Notes: generated by a model from the sequence alone, not told the origin. Positions 1 to 7,609 are shown, numbered from the stretch's first letter. The stretch: DNA of 44,828 nt from Paraglaciecola sp. (GCF_030730205.1 NZ_JANQVQ010000166.1:1-44828), one strand, 5' to 3'. Numbers and translations are program-made.

Positions 1-1
1 C

Positions 2-176
2 CTATTGTTGGAAGATGTTTGGTTTGAATGTGAAGAATTAGGAAAGAAAATTTGAAACATCACTTTTGGGTGCTTTTGAAAAATATGATGAGGCGGAACA
101 TATTGTGAAAGCTTTTATTCCTATTAGCGAAACGCTAGTTGACTTGATCGAGCCTGAAAATGAAGTGTTAGCTTAA
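2..176 (+). pseudogene. 3' end of an unrecognised gene with an apparent +1 frameshift
   Basis: Two coding-like stretches lie end to end in different frames. The first runs from base 2 and reads LLLEDVWFECEELGKK before a TGA at 53-55. The second is open from 42 to a TAA at 174-176, reads ETSLLGAFEKYDEAEH and ends IEPENEVLA, but has no plausible start codon. Skipping one A in the run at 47-50 joins them into one acidic C-terminus. The simplest readings are a one-base insertion in a decaying gene or a sequencing error. I do not recognise the family, and the gene's start lies outside the window. The alternative is that the real gene ends at 55 and the rest is chance. Confidence 0.35.
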
Positions 177-303
177 TCTGAATCGATGCTTTCACATCTA
201 AATACATCAATATACGAAGACAAACAGTGTATGTAATTGTGCGACATATGAGAGGTTTTTAAAGGTATCGTTAGTGTGTACTTCGGCTAAAAGCCTTTAG
301 AAT

Positions 304-380
304 TGGTACAACCGAGTGGACTCGAACCACCGACCCCTACCATGTCAAGGTAGTGCTCTAACCAACTGAGCTACGGTTGT
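304..380 (-). tRNA. tRNA-Val (GAC anticodon)
   Basis: Read on the minus strand this folds as a 77-nt tRNA with a 7-bp acceptor stem (ACAACCG with CGGTTGT), discriminator A and an encoded CCA at 306-304. The anticodon arm is CTACC-TTGACAT-GGTAG, so the anticodon is GAC, reading GUC/GUU valine codons. The D-arm and T-arm sequences match the enterobacterial tRNA-Val(GAC) closely. It converges on the broken gene at 2-176. No strong intrinsic terminator is visible just downstream, only a 4-bp stem near 284-294. Confidence 0.95.
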
Positions 381-424
381 ATTTTGCATTTGCTTGTCGG
401 TCTGTTCCCCTCTAAGCGGCGCGT

Positions 425-453
425 ATAATAACGATGCACTTTAGTCTCTGCAA
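425..453 (-). promoter_or_regulatory. sigma-70 promoter for tRNA-Val
   Basis: On the minus strand TTGCAG (453-448) is followed by a 17-bp spacer and TATTAT (430-425). A GC-rich stretch follows directly after the -10 (ACGCGCCGC), the discriminator type typical of stringently controlled stable-RNA promoters. Its distance and direction fit the tRNA-Val gene. Confidence 0.6.
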
Positions 454-556
454 GTTCTTTTTACACTAAACTAGATTAGTTGCTGGACAATTAAACGATT
501 TACTAATTTTCGCGTGTTAATAATGGATGACGAACGCGATTTAAGTCTGCGTTAAC

Positions 557-1600
557 TCATTTTCCTGGTTTGAGATGACACGAACGGTACAGTGTTTGCC
601 AATATTCAATATGTTTTTTCATTGCTATTTGATAGTGGCCGAAGTGTTGATGGTGTTGTAGTGCAATATAGTGAGTGAATGACTTGGATAGGTGTGGATT
701 TTGTATCAGTCGGTCAAGGACAGGATTAAGCTGATAGTGGTAATAGTTGACCTGACTTGCTACTACTTGAATTTTTTCTATAAAGAATAACTGAAACACG
801 TTATTTAAGTAGGAGATTTTTTGTTTATTGTGTGACGATTCCGTGGTGCACATCTCTCCAACTGCCTGTTGTTCGAGCCACTTGGTGGTATTTTCAATAT
901 TGTTGGCAAGTAAGGTTTGACTGCGCCACAATTTAGCCAACAATGAAAGTTGAGCGAACTTTTTAAGATGGCTTTCTAATTCAGCTGAGCTGAGATCAGT
1001 GCTTTCAATACTTTGTTCAAAAAAAGTCAAAGCCGCGATGGTGTCACTTAAACCATCATTTTCATCTCCCTCAATAAAACCATTATTGGCACTCATTCCT
1101 TGTTTTATTTCTGAGCTGGTCTGCAGCATGTCAGTCCAAGCATGTCTGACACTTTGTTGTTTGCGGTTTAACCAGATGTTCAGTTTTGCTTTTAACTCTG
1201 TATCTCGTGTTTCTAAAATGCAGGCTTCCAGAGCTTTAGTAACTGTTTTCTCGTAGATAAATCGTGTAGAAGGCAGTTGTACTTTACCCAGAGTGGTGTT
1301 GCGCACCGCTATGACACTGGAAAGCTGACAATGTTTTAATTCGTAAAACTCAGTGAGTTTTATAGAGGTGTTTTGGGTCTGTTGACGCAGCTCTGTTAAG
1401 GCAGGATATGGCGGTAAAAGGACGTCATTGAAGTTGGCTTCAGTTTGTTCAAGTACTGAGGCCATTCTCTGCTGATAGCTTTGTATATTATTAGCTAATT
1501 GATGCTGTGAATTGCAGGCTACCAATATACTGGCTGATAACCATAAAAGAATGTATTTAATGTGTGATTGGTGTGTCGCTTTAATATAATTGCTCGTCAT
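557..1600 (-). CDS. DUF3080-like lipoprotein
   Basis: A 347-residue predicted lipoprotein. The N-terminus has a hydrophobic segment ending in the lipobox ILVAC, with the lipidated cysteine near residue 29, so the product should be anchored in the cell envelope. The rest is a helical, Gln/Leu-rich soluble domain resembling the DUF3080 family, as recalled from Alteromonadales; no function is established. I chose the ATG at 1600, where GTGAG lies a few bases upstream; an in-frame GTG at 1606 is the alternative. The start overlaps the last 20 bases of the CPXCG gene, so the two are probably translationally coupled as the end of a folM-like > CPXCG > DUF3080 operon. Confidence 0.65.
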   Translation of the reverse strand: MTSNYIKATHQSHIKYILLWLSASILVACNSQHQLANNIQSYQQRMASVLEQTEANFNDVLLPPYPALTELRQQTQNTSIKLTEFYELKHCQLSSVIAVRNTTLGKVQLPSTRFIYEKTVTKALEACILETRDTELKAKLNIWLNRKQQSVRHAWTDMLQTSSEIKQGMSANNGFIEGDENDGLSDTIAALTFFEQSIESTDLSSAELESHLKKFAQLSLLAKLWRSQTLLANNIENTTKWLEQQAVGEMCTTESSHNKQKISYLNNVFQLFFIEKIQVVASQVNYYHYQLNPVLDRLIQNPHLSKSFTHYIALQHHQHFGHYQIAMKKHIEYWQTLYRSCHLKPGK

Positions 1601-1781
1601 CTGCACTCACGGCTAGTTCTAATTTCTTAGACAAGTCATTTATATGCATATTGAGGTGAATTGGACTAAAGCAATTTGCGCAATCTTCAAAATAGTCTTG
1701 GTCTCCTTCACAAAAATCAAGATCTAGATGCACTGGGTGGCCACAGTGAGGGCAACTAATAATGGTGTGTTTCATATTCAT
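1581..1781 (-). CDS. small CPXCG-motif cysteine-rich protein
   Basis: A 66-residue protein with a CPHCG motif near its N-terminus and a CANC motif around residues 34-37, together forming a likely four-cysteine zinc ribbon; the C-terminal third is acidic and helical. This matches the small CPXCG family (PF14255 type), common beside unrelated genes in marine gammaproteobacteria and of unknown role. The ATG at 1781 is preceded by AGAGG at a good distance; a second ATG two codons later is possible. It begins 15 bases after the upstream reductase and overlaps the downstream lipoprotein gene, which places it inside one transcription unit. Confidence 0.75.
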   Translation of the reverse strand: MNMKHTIISCPHCGHPVHLDLDFCEGDQDYFEDCANCFSPIHLNMHINDLSKKLELAVSADDEQLY

Positions 1782-1796
1782 GTTATTTACCTCTGC

Positions 1797-2540
1797 TTAT
1801 GCTTTTTCATTAGAAGCGATGCTTCGACCTCCGTCTATGGTTAAGATTTGGCCGGTGACATAACTTGCATTGACCAAATACTCGATCCCTTTAGCAATGT
1901 CGATCATTGACCCTAATTTTTGTAGGGGGATCTGTTTGAGTATTTTTTCTTTTTCCTCATCCAGTAAGGAGGATTCTGGCCACAAAATTGCGCCAGGGGC
2001 AATACCATTGACTCTTACCTTTGGGGCCAGCTCTTGCGCTAAGGATTGGGTCATAGTGATTAAAGCCGATTTCGCCATGCAATAAAGAGTATGGCTTCTT
2101 AGTGGATGACTTGCATGGATATCGACCATGTTTATTATTGCCCCATTATTTTGCTGTAAACTGGGTGTGCAGTATTGCGCTAAAAACAAAGGGGCTTGCA
2201 TATTACTGCCCACTAGATTTAGCCAATCATTTTCAGTGATTGAACCGATGGGGGTGGGATAAAAGGCTGAAGCATTATTAACTAGCGCATCTAATTTACC
2301 GTAGGCATTTATTGCCTGAGCAGCCACCGCTTCGGTGTCAACAATAGTGGATAACGAGCCTTGTACGACTTTGACTGAATTGGCTCTCCCTGCGTTTAAC
2401 TCTTCACTTAGGGCGAGGGCTTGTTCTTTAGAATGATTGAAATGTAAGACGATATTCCAACCTAATTGGTGGAAATATTGGACGGTAGTGGCGCCGATTC
2501 GTTTTGCACCACCGGTAACTAACATCACTTTAGGACTCAT
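1797..2540 (-). CDS. pteridine reductase-like short-chain dehydrogenase (FolM type)
   Basis: A 247-residue Rossmann-fold oxidoreductase. Visible motifs are the cofactor loop TGGAKRIG (residues 9-16), NNAS (88-91), a YxxxK pair at Y153/K157, and an aspartate at D140. The usual SDR catalytic serine is replaced by Asp 13 residues before Tyr, the arrangement of pteridine reductase PTR1. The Arg in the TGxxxRxG loop suggests NADPH. The family reduces pterins such as dihydromonapterin or dihydrofolate in the cytoplasm. It lies 67 bases downstream of the fructosamine-kinase-like gene and 15 bases upstream of the CPXCG gene. No clear Shine-Dalgarno precedes the ATG at 2540; ATG at codon 6 is a weaker alternative. 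The precise substrate is inferred. Confidence 0.75.
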   Translation of the reverse strand: MSPKVMLVTGGAKRIGATTVQYFHQLGWNIVLHFNHSKEQALALSEELNAGRANSVKVVQGSLSTIVDTEAVAAQAINAYGKLDALVNNASAFYPTPIGSITENDWLNLVGSNMQAPLFLAQYCTPSLQQNNGAIINMVDIHASHPLRSHTLYCMAKSALITMTQSLAQELAPKVRVNGIAPGAILWPESSLLDEEKEKILKQIPLQKLGSMIDIAKGIEYLVNASYVTGQILTIDGGRSIASNEKA

Positions 2541-2607
2541 TAATTTGGCTATATTTGGTTAATATAACGCTAGGATAACGTGACATCCTTTTAAGAATAA
2601 AGTCATT

Positions 2608-3468
2608 TTATTGCTCCATATTTTTTAAGATAGCTTGGGCTGACTGAATATAGTGCTCACCAAAAATTAGCGCATGGTTGAGCACGTGGTATAGCTGATA
2701 CACAGGTTTACGATATTCGTAACCCGGATCCAAAGGCCATGTTGCTTGGTAACCCTCATAAAAAGCGGTGGGTAAGCGCGCAAATAGTTCACTCATGGCA
2801 ATATCGGTTTCACGATCACCGTAGTACAAAGCGGGATCAAAAAGGGTGGGAAGACCTTTATGAAATCCACTGTTACCTGACCAAAAATCACCGTGTAACA
2901 TACTGGCAACAGGCACATGTCCGGCAAGTAATTTGAAAACTGCGGCGACTATCTTATCGATATTAGCCAAGTTTTTGCCTTTTTCTGCCAATAACTGCAG
3001 CATAAAACCGATGCGTTGCTCAGCAAAAAACTGACACCACTTTTTATTCCACTTATTGGGCTGCGGGCTTAAACCGATATAATTATCTTCTTGCCAACCG
3101 TACATATTTTGCGTTTGCGTTTGGTGTTGTTGTGCGAGTAGTTGACCGAATTGGAACCAGTCTTCTGTAGTACCTTCGCTTAGGGTCAAAAACTCTAAGA
3201 CCAGAAAGGCTTTATCAGCAACAACACCTGAGCAAATTATTTTGGGTAGCCTAAATAGCTGGGCTTTGGAAAGATGCGTTAAACCATCTATTTCAGATTC
3301 AAAATGGGGCAAATAGGATTTTTGATTCGTTTTCACAAAGTATCGAGATCTACCATCTGTGATTTTGAATGCCTTGTGTGAATGACCAGAGCTGATTTCT
3401 CTGATGTCGTCACAAATAAAATCTTTGTTGATACTTTTAGATATTTCTTCGCTAATAAAATGCCACAT
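2608..3468 (-). CDS. fructosamine kinase family protein (YniA-like)
   Basis: A 286-residue aminoglycoside-phosphotransferase-fold kinase. The Brenner-type motif HGDFWSGN is at residues 192-199, followed by the metal-binding segment DPALYYGDRETD (211-222); FFAEQRIG and PVYQLY blocks also match E. coli YniA. The family phosphorylates ketoamines (fructosamines) on glycated proteins or amino acids, starting their repair; YniA itself is poorly characterised. The ATG at 3468 is chosen because GGAG precedes it at good spacing and it begins MWHF where YniA begins MWQA; an upstream TTG at 3483 is unlikely. The START-domain gene ends 91 bases upstream on the same strand, so a shared transcript is plausible. 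Confidence 0.85.
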   Translation of the reverse strand: MWHFISEEISKSINKDFICDDIREISSGHSHKAFKITDGRSRYFVKTNQKSYLPHFESEIDGLTHLSKAQLFRLPKIICSGVVADKAFLVLEFLTLSEGTTEDWFQFGQLLAQQHQTQTQNMYGWQEDNYIGLSPQPNKWNKKWCQFFAEQRIGFMLQLLAEKGKNLANIDKIVAAVFKLLAGHVPVASMLHGDFWSGNSGFHKGLPTLFDPALYYGDRETDIAMSELFARLPTAFYEGYQATWPLDPGYEYRKPVYQLYHVLNHALIFGEHYIQSAQAILKNMEQ

Positions 3469-3559
3469 AATTTGCTCCAGCAATAAGCGTTTTGCCTAAT
3501 TATGGTCGAGCTTTAATTTTTGTATGTTCGATTACGCTATTTCAAGGTAGTTCATTAGA

Positions 3560-4216
3560 TTAAGGAGTAATTAGGCCTCTCTGATAGCTCTGCTCGGTAA
3601 TGATCTTGTTTAATCGCAAAAATGTCGAAAACGTTGAATCAACTAATACTTTATTGGCAAGCCAGGTTGGCACTTTGCCAGAAGCATTACCTGAACCTTG
3701 ATACGATATTCTGACTAGCTCTTGGGATAATTGCGTCACAGTCCACAAGCCGCGAATATGAGTCATACGCACAGTGTTATTTTGTTCAGGGTACTGCTGA
3801 CCTGCATCTGTTACTTCTATGAAAATAGAGTCCGCATTAACCTTGGTCACTGATTGAATAACCATATCCCGGTTTTGTAGTGGCCACGGCGCAGCAAAAG
3901 TACTTCTTACTATTTTAGTATTTGAAGTAGCTCCCGCTAGTACTTTTACCTCTAAGCAGTTGTCTATCCATTCAGGGGCGTTGGCTGTGTCATCTAACAA
4001 TGCCAGTAAAGAAGCGCTTGACGCTTTGACTACCGTTGTTGCTTTCACTTCTTTTTCGGCTTGCTTCTCGCTGTTTTCGACCAATTGACGACTTGAAATC
4101 TGGGTTTGTCCAGAAGATTTTTCTATTTGCCACTCTTGACTATGGGCGCTCATAACGAGACTAAAATACAACAGCAAAATCGCTATCTTACTGCTAAACG
4201 TGATTGTGCGTTGCAT
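3560..4216 (-). CDS. periplasmic START-domain (SRPBCC) protein
   Basis: A 218-residue protein with an N-terminal signal peptide (hydrophobic core to about residue 22, likely cut after AHS) followed by a START-like helix-grip domain. Recognisable family features are the WxxN-type segment around APEWIDNC, AAPWPLQNRDMV and the final long helix. START proteins bind lipids or other hydrophobic ligands; the exported bacterial forms have no settled function. The ATG at 4216 has AAGAGAG upstream; an earlier start at 4243 would extend past the signal peptide and lacks support. Its promoter region overlaps that of thrS on the other strand. Probably the first gene of the leftward group. Confidence 0.75.
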   Translation of the reverse strand: MQRTITFSSKIAILLLYFSLVMSAHSQEWQIEKSSGQTQISSRQLVENSEKQAEKEVKATTVVKASSASLLALLDDTANAPEWIDNCLEVKVLAGATSNTKIVRSTFAAPWPLQNRDMVIQSVTKVNADSIFIEVTDAGQQYPEQNNTVRMTHIRGLWTVTQLSQELVRISYQGSGNASGKVPTWLANKVLVDSTFSTFLRLNKIITEQSYQRGLITP

Positions 4217-4240
4217 CGGGTACTCTCTTATTTGTATAAT
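4211..4240 (+). promoter_or_regulatory. thrS promoter
   Basis: A perfect -10 TATAAT (4235-4240) with TTGCAT (4211-4216) 18 bp upstream. Transcription would begin near 4247, two bases before the first leader hairpin at 4249, which supports this placement. The same A/T-rich patch read on the minus strand offers a -10 for the divergent START-domain gene. Confidence 0.55.
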
Positions 4241-4248
4241 CACATTTT

Positions 4249-4267
4249 GCTCTGATGGTAACAGAGC
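4249..4267 (+). promoter_or_regulatory. tRNA-Thr anticodon-arm mimic 1 in the thrS leader
   Basis: Perfect 6-bp stem GCTCTG/CAGAGC closing a 7-nt loop ATGGTAA. Laid on a tRNA anticodon loop this gives U33, anticodon GGU and A37, as in tRNA-Thr(GGU), whose loop is TTGGTAA in E. coli. It lies about 120-140 nt before the thrS start codon at the predicted 5' end of the mRNA. The E. coli thrS operator is known to use two anticodon-like arms bound by the ThrRS dimer; this is a candidate for the distal arm. Confidence 0.6.
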
Positions 4268-4282
4268 GTGTTATCTTAACAC
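4268..4282 (+). promoter_or_regulatory. candidate antiterminator hairpin
   Basis: GTGTTA (4268-4273), loop TCT, TAACAC (4277-4282) form a perfect 6-bp hairpin directly abutting mimic 1. Its right arm uses the same AACAC bases that form the left arm of the terminator at 4278-4301, so the two folds exclude each other. A role in attenuation is inference. Confidence 0.4.
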
Positions 4283-4301
4283 CCTAAAAGGGTGTTTTTT
4301 T
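4278..4301 (+). terminator. intrinsic terminator inside the thrS leader (candidate attenuator)
   Basis: AACACCC (4278-4284), loop TAAAA, GGGTGTT (4290-4296), with a run of seven T at 4295-4301. The T run is on the plus strand only and no plus-strand gene lies upstream that needs a terminator, so it should act on thrS leader transcripts starting near 4247. Confidence 0.7.
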
Positions 4302-4347
4302 ATGAATAGCAATAAGAGTTGAGCTCTCGATGCTTTCCCATTTGCAC

Positions 4348-4368
4348 GTGGCGCTTGGTAGGTGTCAC
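4348..4368 (+). promoter_or_regulatory. tRNA-Thr anticodon-arm mimic 2, translational operator of thrS
   Basis: A 7-bp stem GTGGCGC/GTGTCAC (two G-U pairs) closes the loop TTGGTAG, again U33, GGU, A37 in anticodon-loop register. The GGU is about 30 nt before the AUG and the stem ends about 8 nt before the Shine-Dalgarno TAAGGA. This is the position of the anticodon-like domain 2 of the E. coli thrS operator, where bound ThrRS blocks the ribosome. Confidence 0.65.
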
Positions 4369-4387
4369 CACTGCGTAAGGAATTTAT

Positions 4388-6304
4388 ATGCCCATAATTA
4401 CACTTCCCGACGGTAGTAAACGTCAATTCGATAAGTCTGTATCTACTTTAGATGTTGCCCTTGATATTGGTCCAGGTCTAGCTAAAGCCACCGTTGCTGG
4501 CAAAGTAAATGGTAATTTAGTCGATGCCTGTGACTTGATAGAGCAAGATGCGACCTTGCAAATCATTACCGCTAAAGACCAAGAAGGGATCGAAATCATT
4601 CGACATTCTTGTGCTCACTTAATTGGCCATGCAATCAAGCAACTTTATCCAGATGTTAAAATGGCAATAGGTCCAGTTATCGATAACGGCTTTTATTATG
4701 ATGTTGACTTAGAAACACCGTTAAATGAAGCGGATTTAATCAAGATCGAAAAACGCATGCTTGAATTGGCAAAGACAAATTACGACGTTGTTAAAAATGC
4801 CGTGAGTTGGCAGGAAGCACGCGATACCTTCGAGCAGCGCGGTGAGATGTATAAGATGCAAATCTTGGATGAAAATATACCAAAAGACAGCTCACCCGCT
4901 TTGTATCATCATGAAGAATACACTGATATGTGTCGTGGTCCTCACGTGCCTAATATGCGTTTCTGCCAACACTTTAAATTGATGAAAGTAGCCGGTGCTT
5001 ATTGGCGTGGAAATAGCGACAATAAAATGTTGCAACGAATTTATGGCACAGCGTGGGCAGATAAAAAACAACTAGCGGCATATTTACAACGTTTAGAAGA
5101 AGCTGAAAAGCGTGACCACAGAAAAATTGGTAAGGCTTTAGACTTATTCCATTGGCAAGAAGAAGCACCCGGTATGGTGTTTTGGCATAACGATGGTTGG
5201 ACTATTTACACTCAGCTCGAAAAATTCGTGCGGGAGAAACTAGGTAACTACGATTACGACGAAGTTAAAGGTCCGTTAATGATGGATCGGTCGTTGTGGG
5301 AACGCTCAGGTCACTGGGAAAAATATGCTGATGCGATGTTTACCACCACATCAGAAAAACGTGAATACGCTATTAAACCCATGAACTGCCCAGGTCATGT
5401 GCAAATCTTTAACCAAGGTTTGAAGTCTTATCGTGATTTACCGTTGCGTATGGCTGAGTTTGGCTGTTGTCACCGTAACGAACCCTCTGGGGCCTTGCAT
5501 GGTTTAATGCGAGTCCGTGGTTTTACCCAAGATGACGCACATATATTCTGTACCGAAGAACAAGTGTTGGCAGAAGTCGGCGGTTGTATTGATATGATCT
5601 ACGATACGTACAAGACCTTTGGTTTTGAAGAAATCGTAGTGAAATTGTCTACTCGTCCAGAAAAGCGTGTCGGTAGCGAAGAAATGTGGGACAAGGCAGA
5701 GCTCGCTTTAGCTGACGCATTGAAGAGCAAAAACATTGAATTTAGCTATTTACCGGGCGAAGGTGCTTTTTATGGACCTAAAATAGAATTTACTTTGCAT
5801 GATTGTTTAGATCGCGCTTGGCAATGTGGTACAGTACAGCTCGATTTTTCCATGCCAGGTCGTTTAGGGTCAACTTATGTGGCTGAAAATGGTGAAAGAA
5901 AAGTTCCAGTAATGATCCACAGAGCAATACTGGGCTCGATTGAACGTTTCATTGGGATTTTAACTGAAGAGTATGCGGGTCTGTTTCCTTTATGGTTGGC
6001 TCCTACTCAAGCAGTCGTAATGAATATTACCGACAATCAAGCTGAATATTGTCAAAATGTGGTAAAAAAACTGAAAGAAAGTGGATTTAGAGCAAAGTCT
6101 GACTTGAGAAATGAGAAGATTGGCTTTAAAATCCGCGAGCATACGCTCAAGCGTGTCCCGTATTTGTTAGTAGTTGGTGATAAAGAAATGGAAACCGGCG
6201 AAATTGCAGTGCGTTCACGCAAGGGTGATGACCTTGGAAAGATGTCTATAGAGGCATTTATACAGCACGCAGGTGCTGAGGTCGCAAACAAACAAATCCG
6301 ATAA
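4388..6304 (+). CDS. thrS: threonine--tRNA ligase
   Basis: Class II aminoacyl-tRNA synthetase charging tRNA-Thr, 638 residues (E. coli 642). The order is TGS domain (about 1-62), editing domain with H73, H77, C182 and H186, catalytic core, then the anticodon-binding domain (about 540-638). Zinc ligands C334 (MNCPGH) and H385, and motif-2 Arg R363 (CHRNEPSG), are in E. coli register, so both synthesis and Ser-tRNA-Thr editing should work. The ATG at 4388 follows TAAGGA. It heads the conserved cluster thrS-infC-rpmI-rplT; infC starts 20 bases after the stop. The leader contains anticodon-like hairpins and a terminator, so the enzyme probably controls its own synthesis. Confidence 0.98.
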   Translation: MPIITLPDGSKRQFDKSVSTLDVALDIGPGLAKATVAGKVNGNLVDACDLIEQDATLQIITAKDQEGIEIIRHSCAHLIGHAIKQLYPDVKMAIGPVIDNGFYYDVDLETPLNEADLIKIEKRMLELAKTNYDVVKNAVSWQEARDTFEQRGEMYKMQILDENIPKDSSPALYHHEEYTDMCRGPHVPNMRFCQHFKLMKVAGAYWRGNSDNKMLQRIYGTAWADKKQLAAYLQRLEEAEKRDHRKIGKALDLFHWQEEAPGMVFWHNDGWTIYTQLEKFVREKLGNYDYDEVKGPLMMDRSLWERSGHWEKYADAMFTTTSEKREYAIKPMNCPGHVQIFNQGLKSYRDLPLRMAEFGCCHRNEPSGALHGLMRVRGFTQDDAHIFCTEEQVLAEVGGCIDMIYDTYKTFGFEEIVVKLSTRPEKRVGSEEMWDKAELALADALKSKNIEFSYLPGEGAFYGPKIEFTLHDCLDRAWQCGTVQLDFSMPGRLGSTYVAENGERKVPVMIHRAILGSIERFIGILTEEYAGLFPLWLAPTQAVVMNITDNQAEYCQNVVKKLKESGFRAKSDLRNEKIGFKIREHTLKRVPYLLVVGDKEMETGEIAVRSRKGDDLGKMSIEAFIQHAGAEVANKQIR

Positions 6305-6324
6305 ATTTCGTGGAGGAATGACAT

Positions 6325-6867
6325 ATTAAAGGCGCTAACATTAAGGCTAAAGATCCGAATAAAGCTCGGATTAACGATGAAATAACGGCAAAAGAAGTCC
6401 GTTTGGTTGGTAAAGATGGTGAGCAAATTGGCGTAGTGTCGATTCGTGAAGCGATTGAAACTGCTGAGCAATCAAGTTTAGACTTGGTTGAGATTAGCCC
6501 TAATGCAGAGCCGCCCGTATGTAAAGTAATGGATTACGGGAAATTCATCTTCGAAAAAAGCAAGTCTCTTAAAGAGCAAAAGAAAAAACAGAAGCAAATT
6601 CAGGTCAAGGAGATTAAATTTCGCCCTGGCACTGATGAAGGCGATTACCAGGTAAAACTGCGCAACCTGCGTCGCTTTCTAGAAGGGGGTGATAAGGCTA
6701 AAGTAACGATTCGTTTTCGCGGACGTGAAATGGCTCACCAAGAGATCGGCATTAATCAATTAACTCGAGTTAAAACCGACTTAGCTGATATTGCAAACTG
6801 CGAATCTTTCCCAAACAGGGTAGAGGGTCGTCAGATGATCATGGTGCTCGCCCCAATTAAGAAGTAG
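6325..6867 (+). CDS. infC: translation initiation factor IF-3
   Basis: 180 residues, the same length as E. coli IF-3, with the N-terminal domain ([14 protein letters not shown]), a lysine-rich linker around residues 75-95 and the C-terminal 30S-binding domain ([11 protein letters not shown]). It dissociates ribosomal subunits and checks start codons. The start is the rare AUU at 6325: GGAGG at 6312-6316 is correctly spaced, the next codons read [16 protein letters not shown] as expected for the family, and the ATG at 6319 runs into a stop after two codons. AUU is the known basis of IF-3 autoregulation, since IF-3 rejects its own start codon. It lies 20 bases after thrS and upstream of the L35 and L20 genes. 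Confidence 0.97.
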   Translation: MKGANIKAKDPNKARINDEITAKEVRLVGKDGEQIGVVSIREAIETAEQSSLDLVEISPNAEPPVCKVMDYGKFIFEKSKSLKEQKKKQKQIQVKEIKFRPGTDEGDYQVKLRNLRRFLEGGDKAKVTIRFRGREMAHQEIGINQLTRVKTDLADIANCESFPNRVEGRQMIMVLAPIKK

Positions 6868-6915
6868 TTAAGGTCTACAAGTAATCAGGATTCTGCCCCC
6901 TGACTCACCTTACTA

Positions 6916-6968
6916 CATTGTAATCACAAGACTTATCGTTTCTGCAAAACTTTAAGTCATTAACAATG
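6916..6968 (+). promoter_or_regulatory. long stem upstream of rpmI, candidate L20 operator
   Basis: CATTGT (6916-6921) pairs with ACAATG (6963-6968), AAT with ATT (6922-6924/6959-6961), and GACTT (6930-6934) with AAGTC (6954-6958), giving an irregular long stem that ends at the rpmI Shine-Dalgarno GCGGAG. A smaller hairpin TCAGG/CCTGA lies just upstream. In E. coli, L20 represses rpmI-rplT by binding such structures in the infC-rpmI region. The fold was found by eye. Confidence 0.4.
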
Positions 6969-6981
6969 CGGAGTTTTAGCA

Positions 6982-7179
6982 ATGCCTAAAATGAAATCAA
7001 ACCGTGGAGCAGCCAAGCGTTTTAGAAAAACCGCTTCAGGCCGTTTCAAAAGCAAGCAGTCTCATTTGCGTCACATTTTGACAAAAAAGAGCTCTAAACG
7101 TAAACGTCACTTACGTGGCAAAAAATTAGTTCATACGTCGGATACAGCACTTATCCAACGCATGTTACCGTACGTTTAA
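6982..7179 (+). CDS. rpmI: 50S ribosomal protein L35 (bL35)
   Basis: 65 residues, identical in length to E. coli L35, very basic, beginning [13 protein letters not shown] and containing the family block [15 protein letters not shown]. It binds 23S rRNA in the large subunit. GCGGAG precedes the ATG. It sits 114 bases after infC and 14 bases before rplT, the standard order, and is probably co-translated with L20. The intergenic stem at 6916-6968 would place both genes under L20 control. Confidence 0.98.
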   Translation: MPKMKSNRGAAKRFRKTASGRFKSKQSHLRHILTKKSSKRKRHLRGKKLVHTSDTALIQRMLPYV

Positions 7180-7193
7180 GAGGAGACTGAACA

Positions 7194-7550
7194 ATGGCAA
7201 GAGTAAAACGTGGTGTTGTAGCACGTGCCCGTCACAAAAAGGTACTGAAGCAAGCCAAAGGTTATTACGGAGCTCGTAGTCGAGTTTATCGTGTTGCTGT
7301 CCAAGCAGTAACTAAAGCAGGTCAATATGCATATCGCGACCGTCGTCAGAAAAAACGTCAATTCCGTCAATTGTGGATTGCACGTATTAACGCTGCCGCT
7401 CGTCAAAACGGTTTGTCTTATAGCCGATTCATCAATGGTTTGAAAAAAGCCTCTGTTGAAATCGATCGTAAGATTTTGGCCGATATCGCGGTTCATGACA
7501 AAAATGCATTTAGCGCATTAGTAAATGCTGCTAAAGGTGCATTAGCTTAA
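7194..7550 (+). CDS. rplT: 50S ribosomal protein L20 (bL20)
   Basis: 118 residues, equal to E. coli L20. The N-terminal extension is strongly basic ([26 protein letters not shown]) and threads through 23S rRNA; the C-terminal globular half ([18 protein letters not shown]) is the part that binds the mRNA operator in E. coli. It is needed early in 50S assembly. AGGAG precedes the ATG. It is the last gene of the thrS-infC-rpmI-rplT unit and is followed by a strong terminator. Confidence 0.98.
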   Translation: MARVKRGVVARARHKKVLKQAKGYYGARSRVYRVAVQAVTKAGQYAYRDRRQKKRQFRQLWIARINAAARQNGLSYSRFINGLKKASVEIDRKILADIAVHDKNAFSALVNAAKGALA

Positions 7551-7580
7551 TATTAAACATTAAGTTTAAGTTCTTTCGGA

Positions 7581-7609
7581 AAACGGCGAGCATGATGCTC
7601 GCCGTTTTT
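7581..7609 (+). terminator. intrinsic terminator after rplT
   Basis: A 12-bp stem, AAACGGCGAGCA (7581-7592) with TGCTCGCCGTTT (7596-7607), closes a TGA loop and runs into a T tract. It separates the ribosomal-protein unit from pheST, so pheS needs its own promoter within 7610-7771. That stretch holds a TAGAAT at 7705-7710 and a 6-bp hairpin GTATCT/AGATAC at 7727-7743, but no convincing -35. Confidence 0.9.

Noticed and set aside
284-303. Terminator for tRNA-Val
   Set aside because: Only a 4-bp GGCT/AGCC stem with no T tract on the minus strand; too weak to call.
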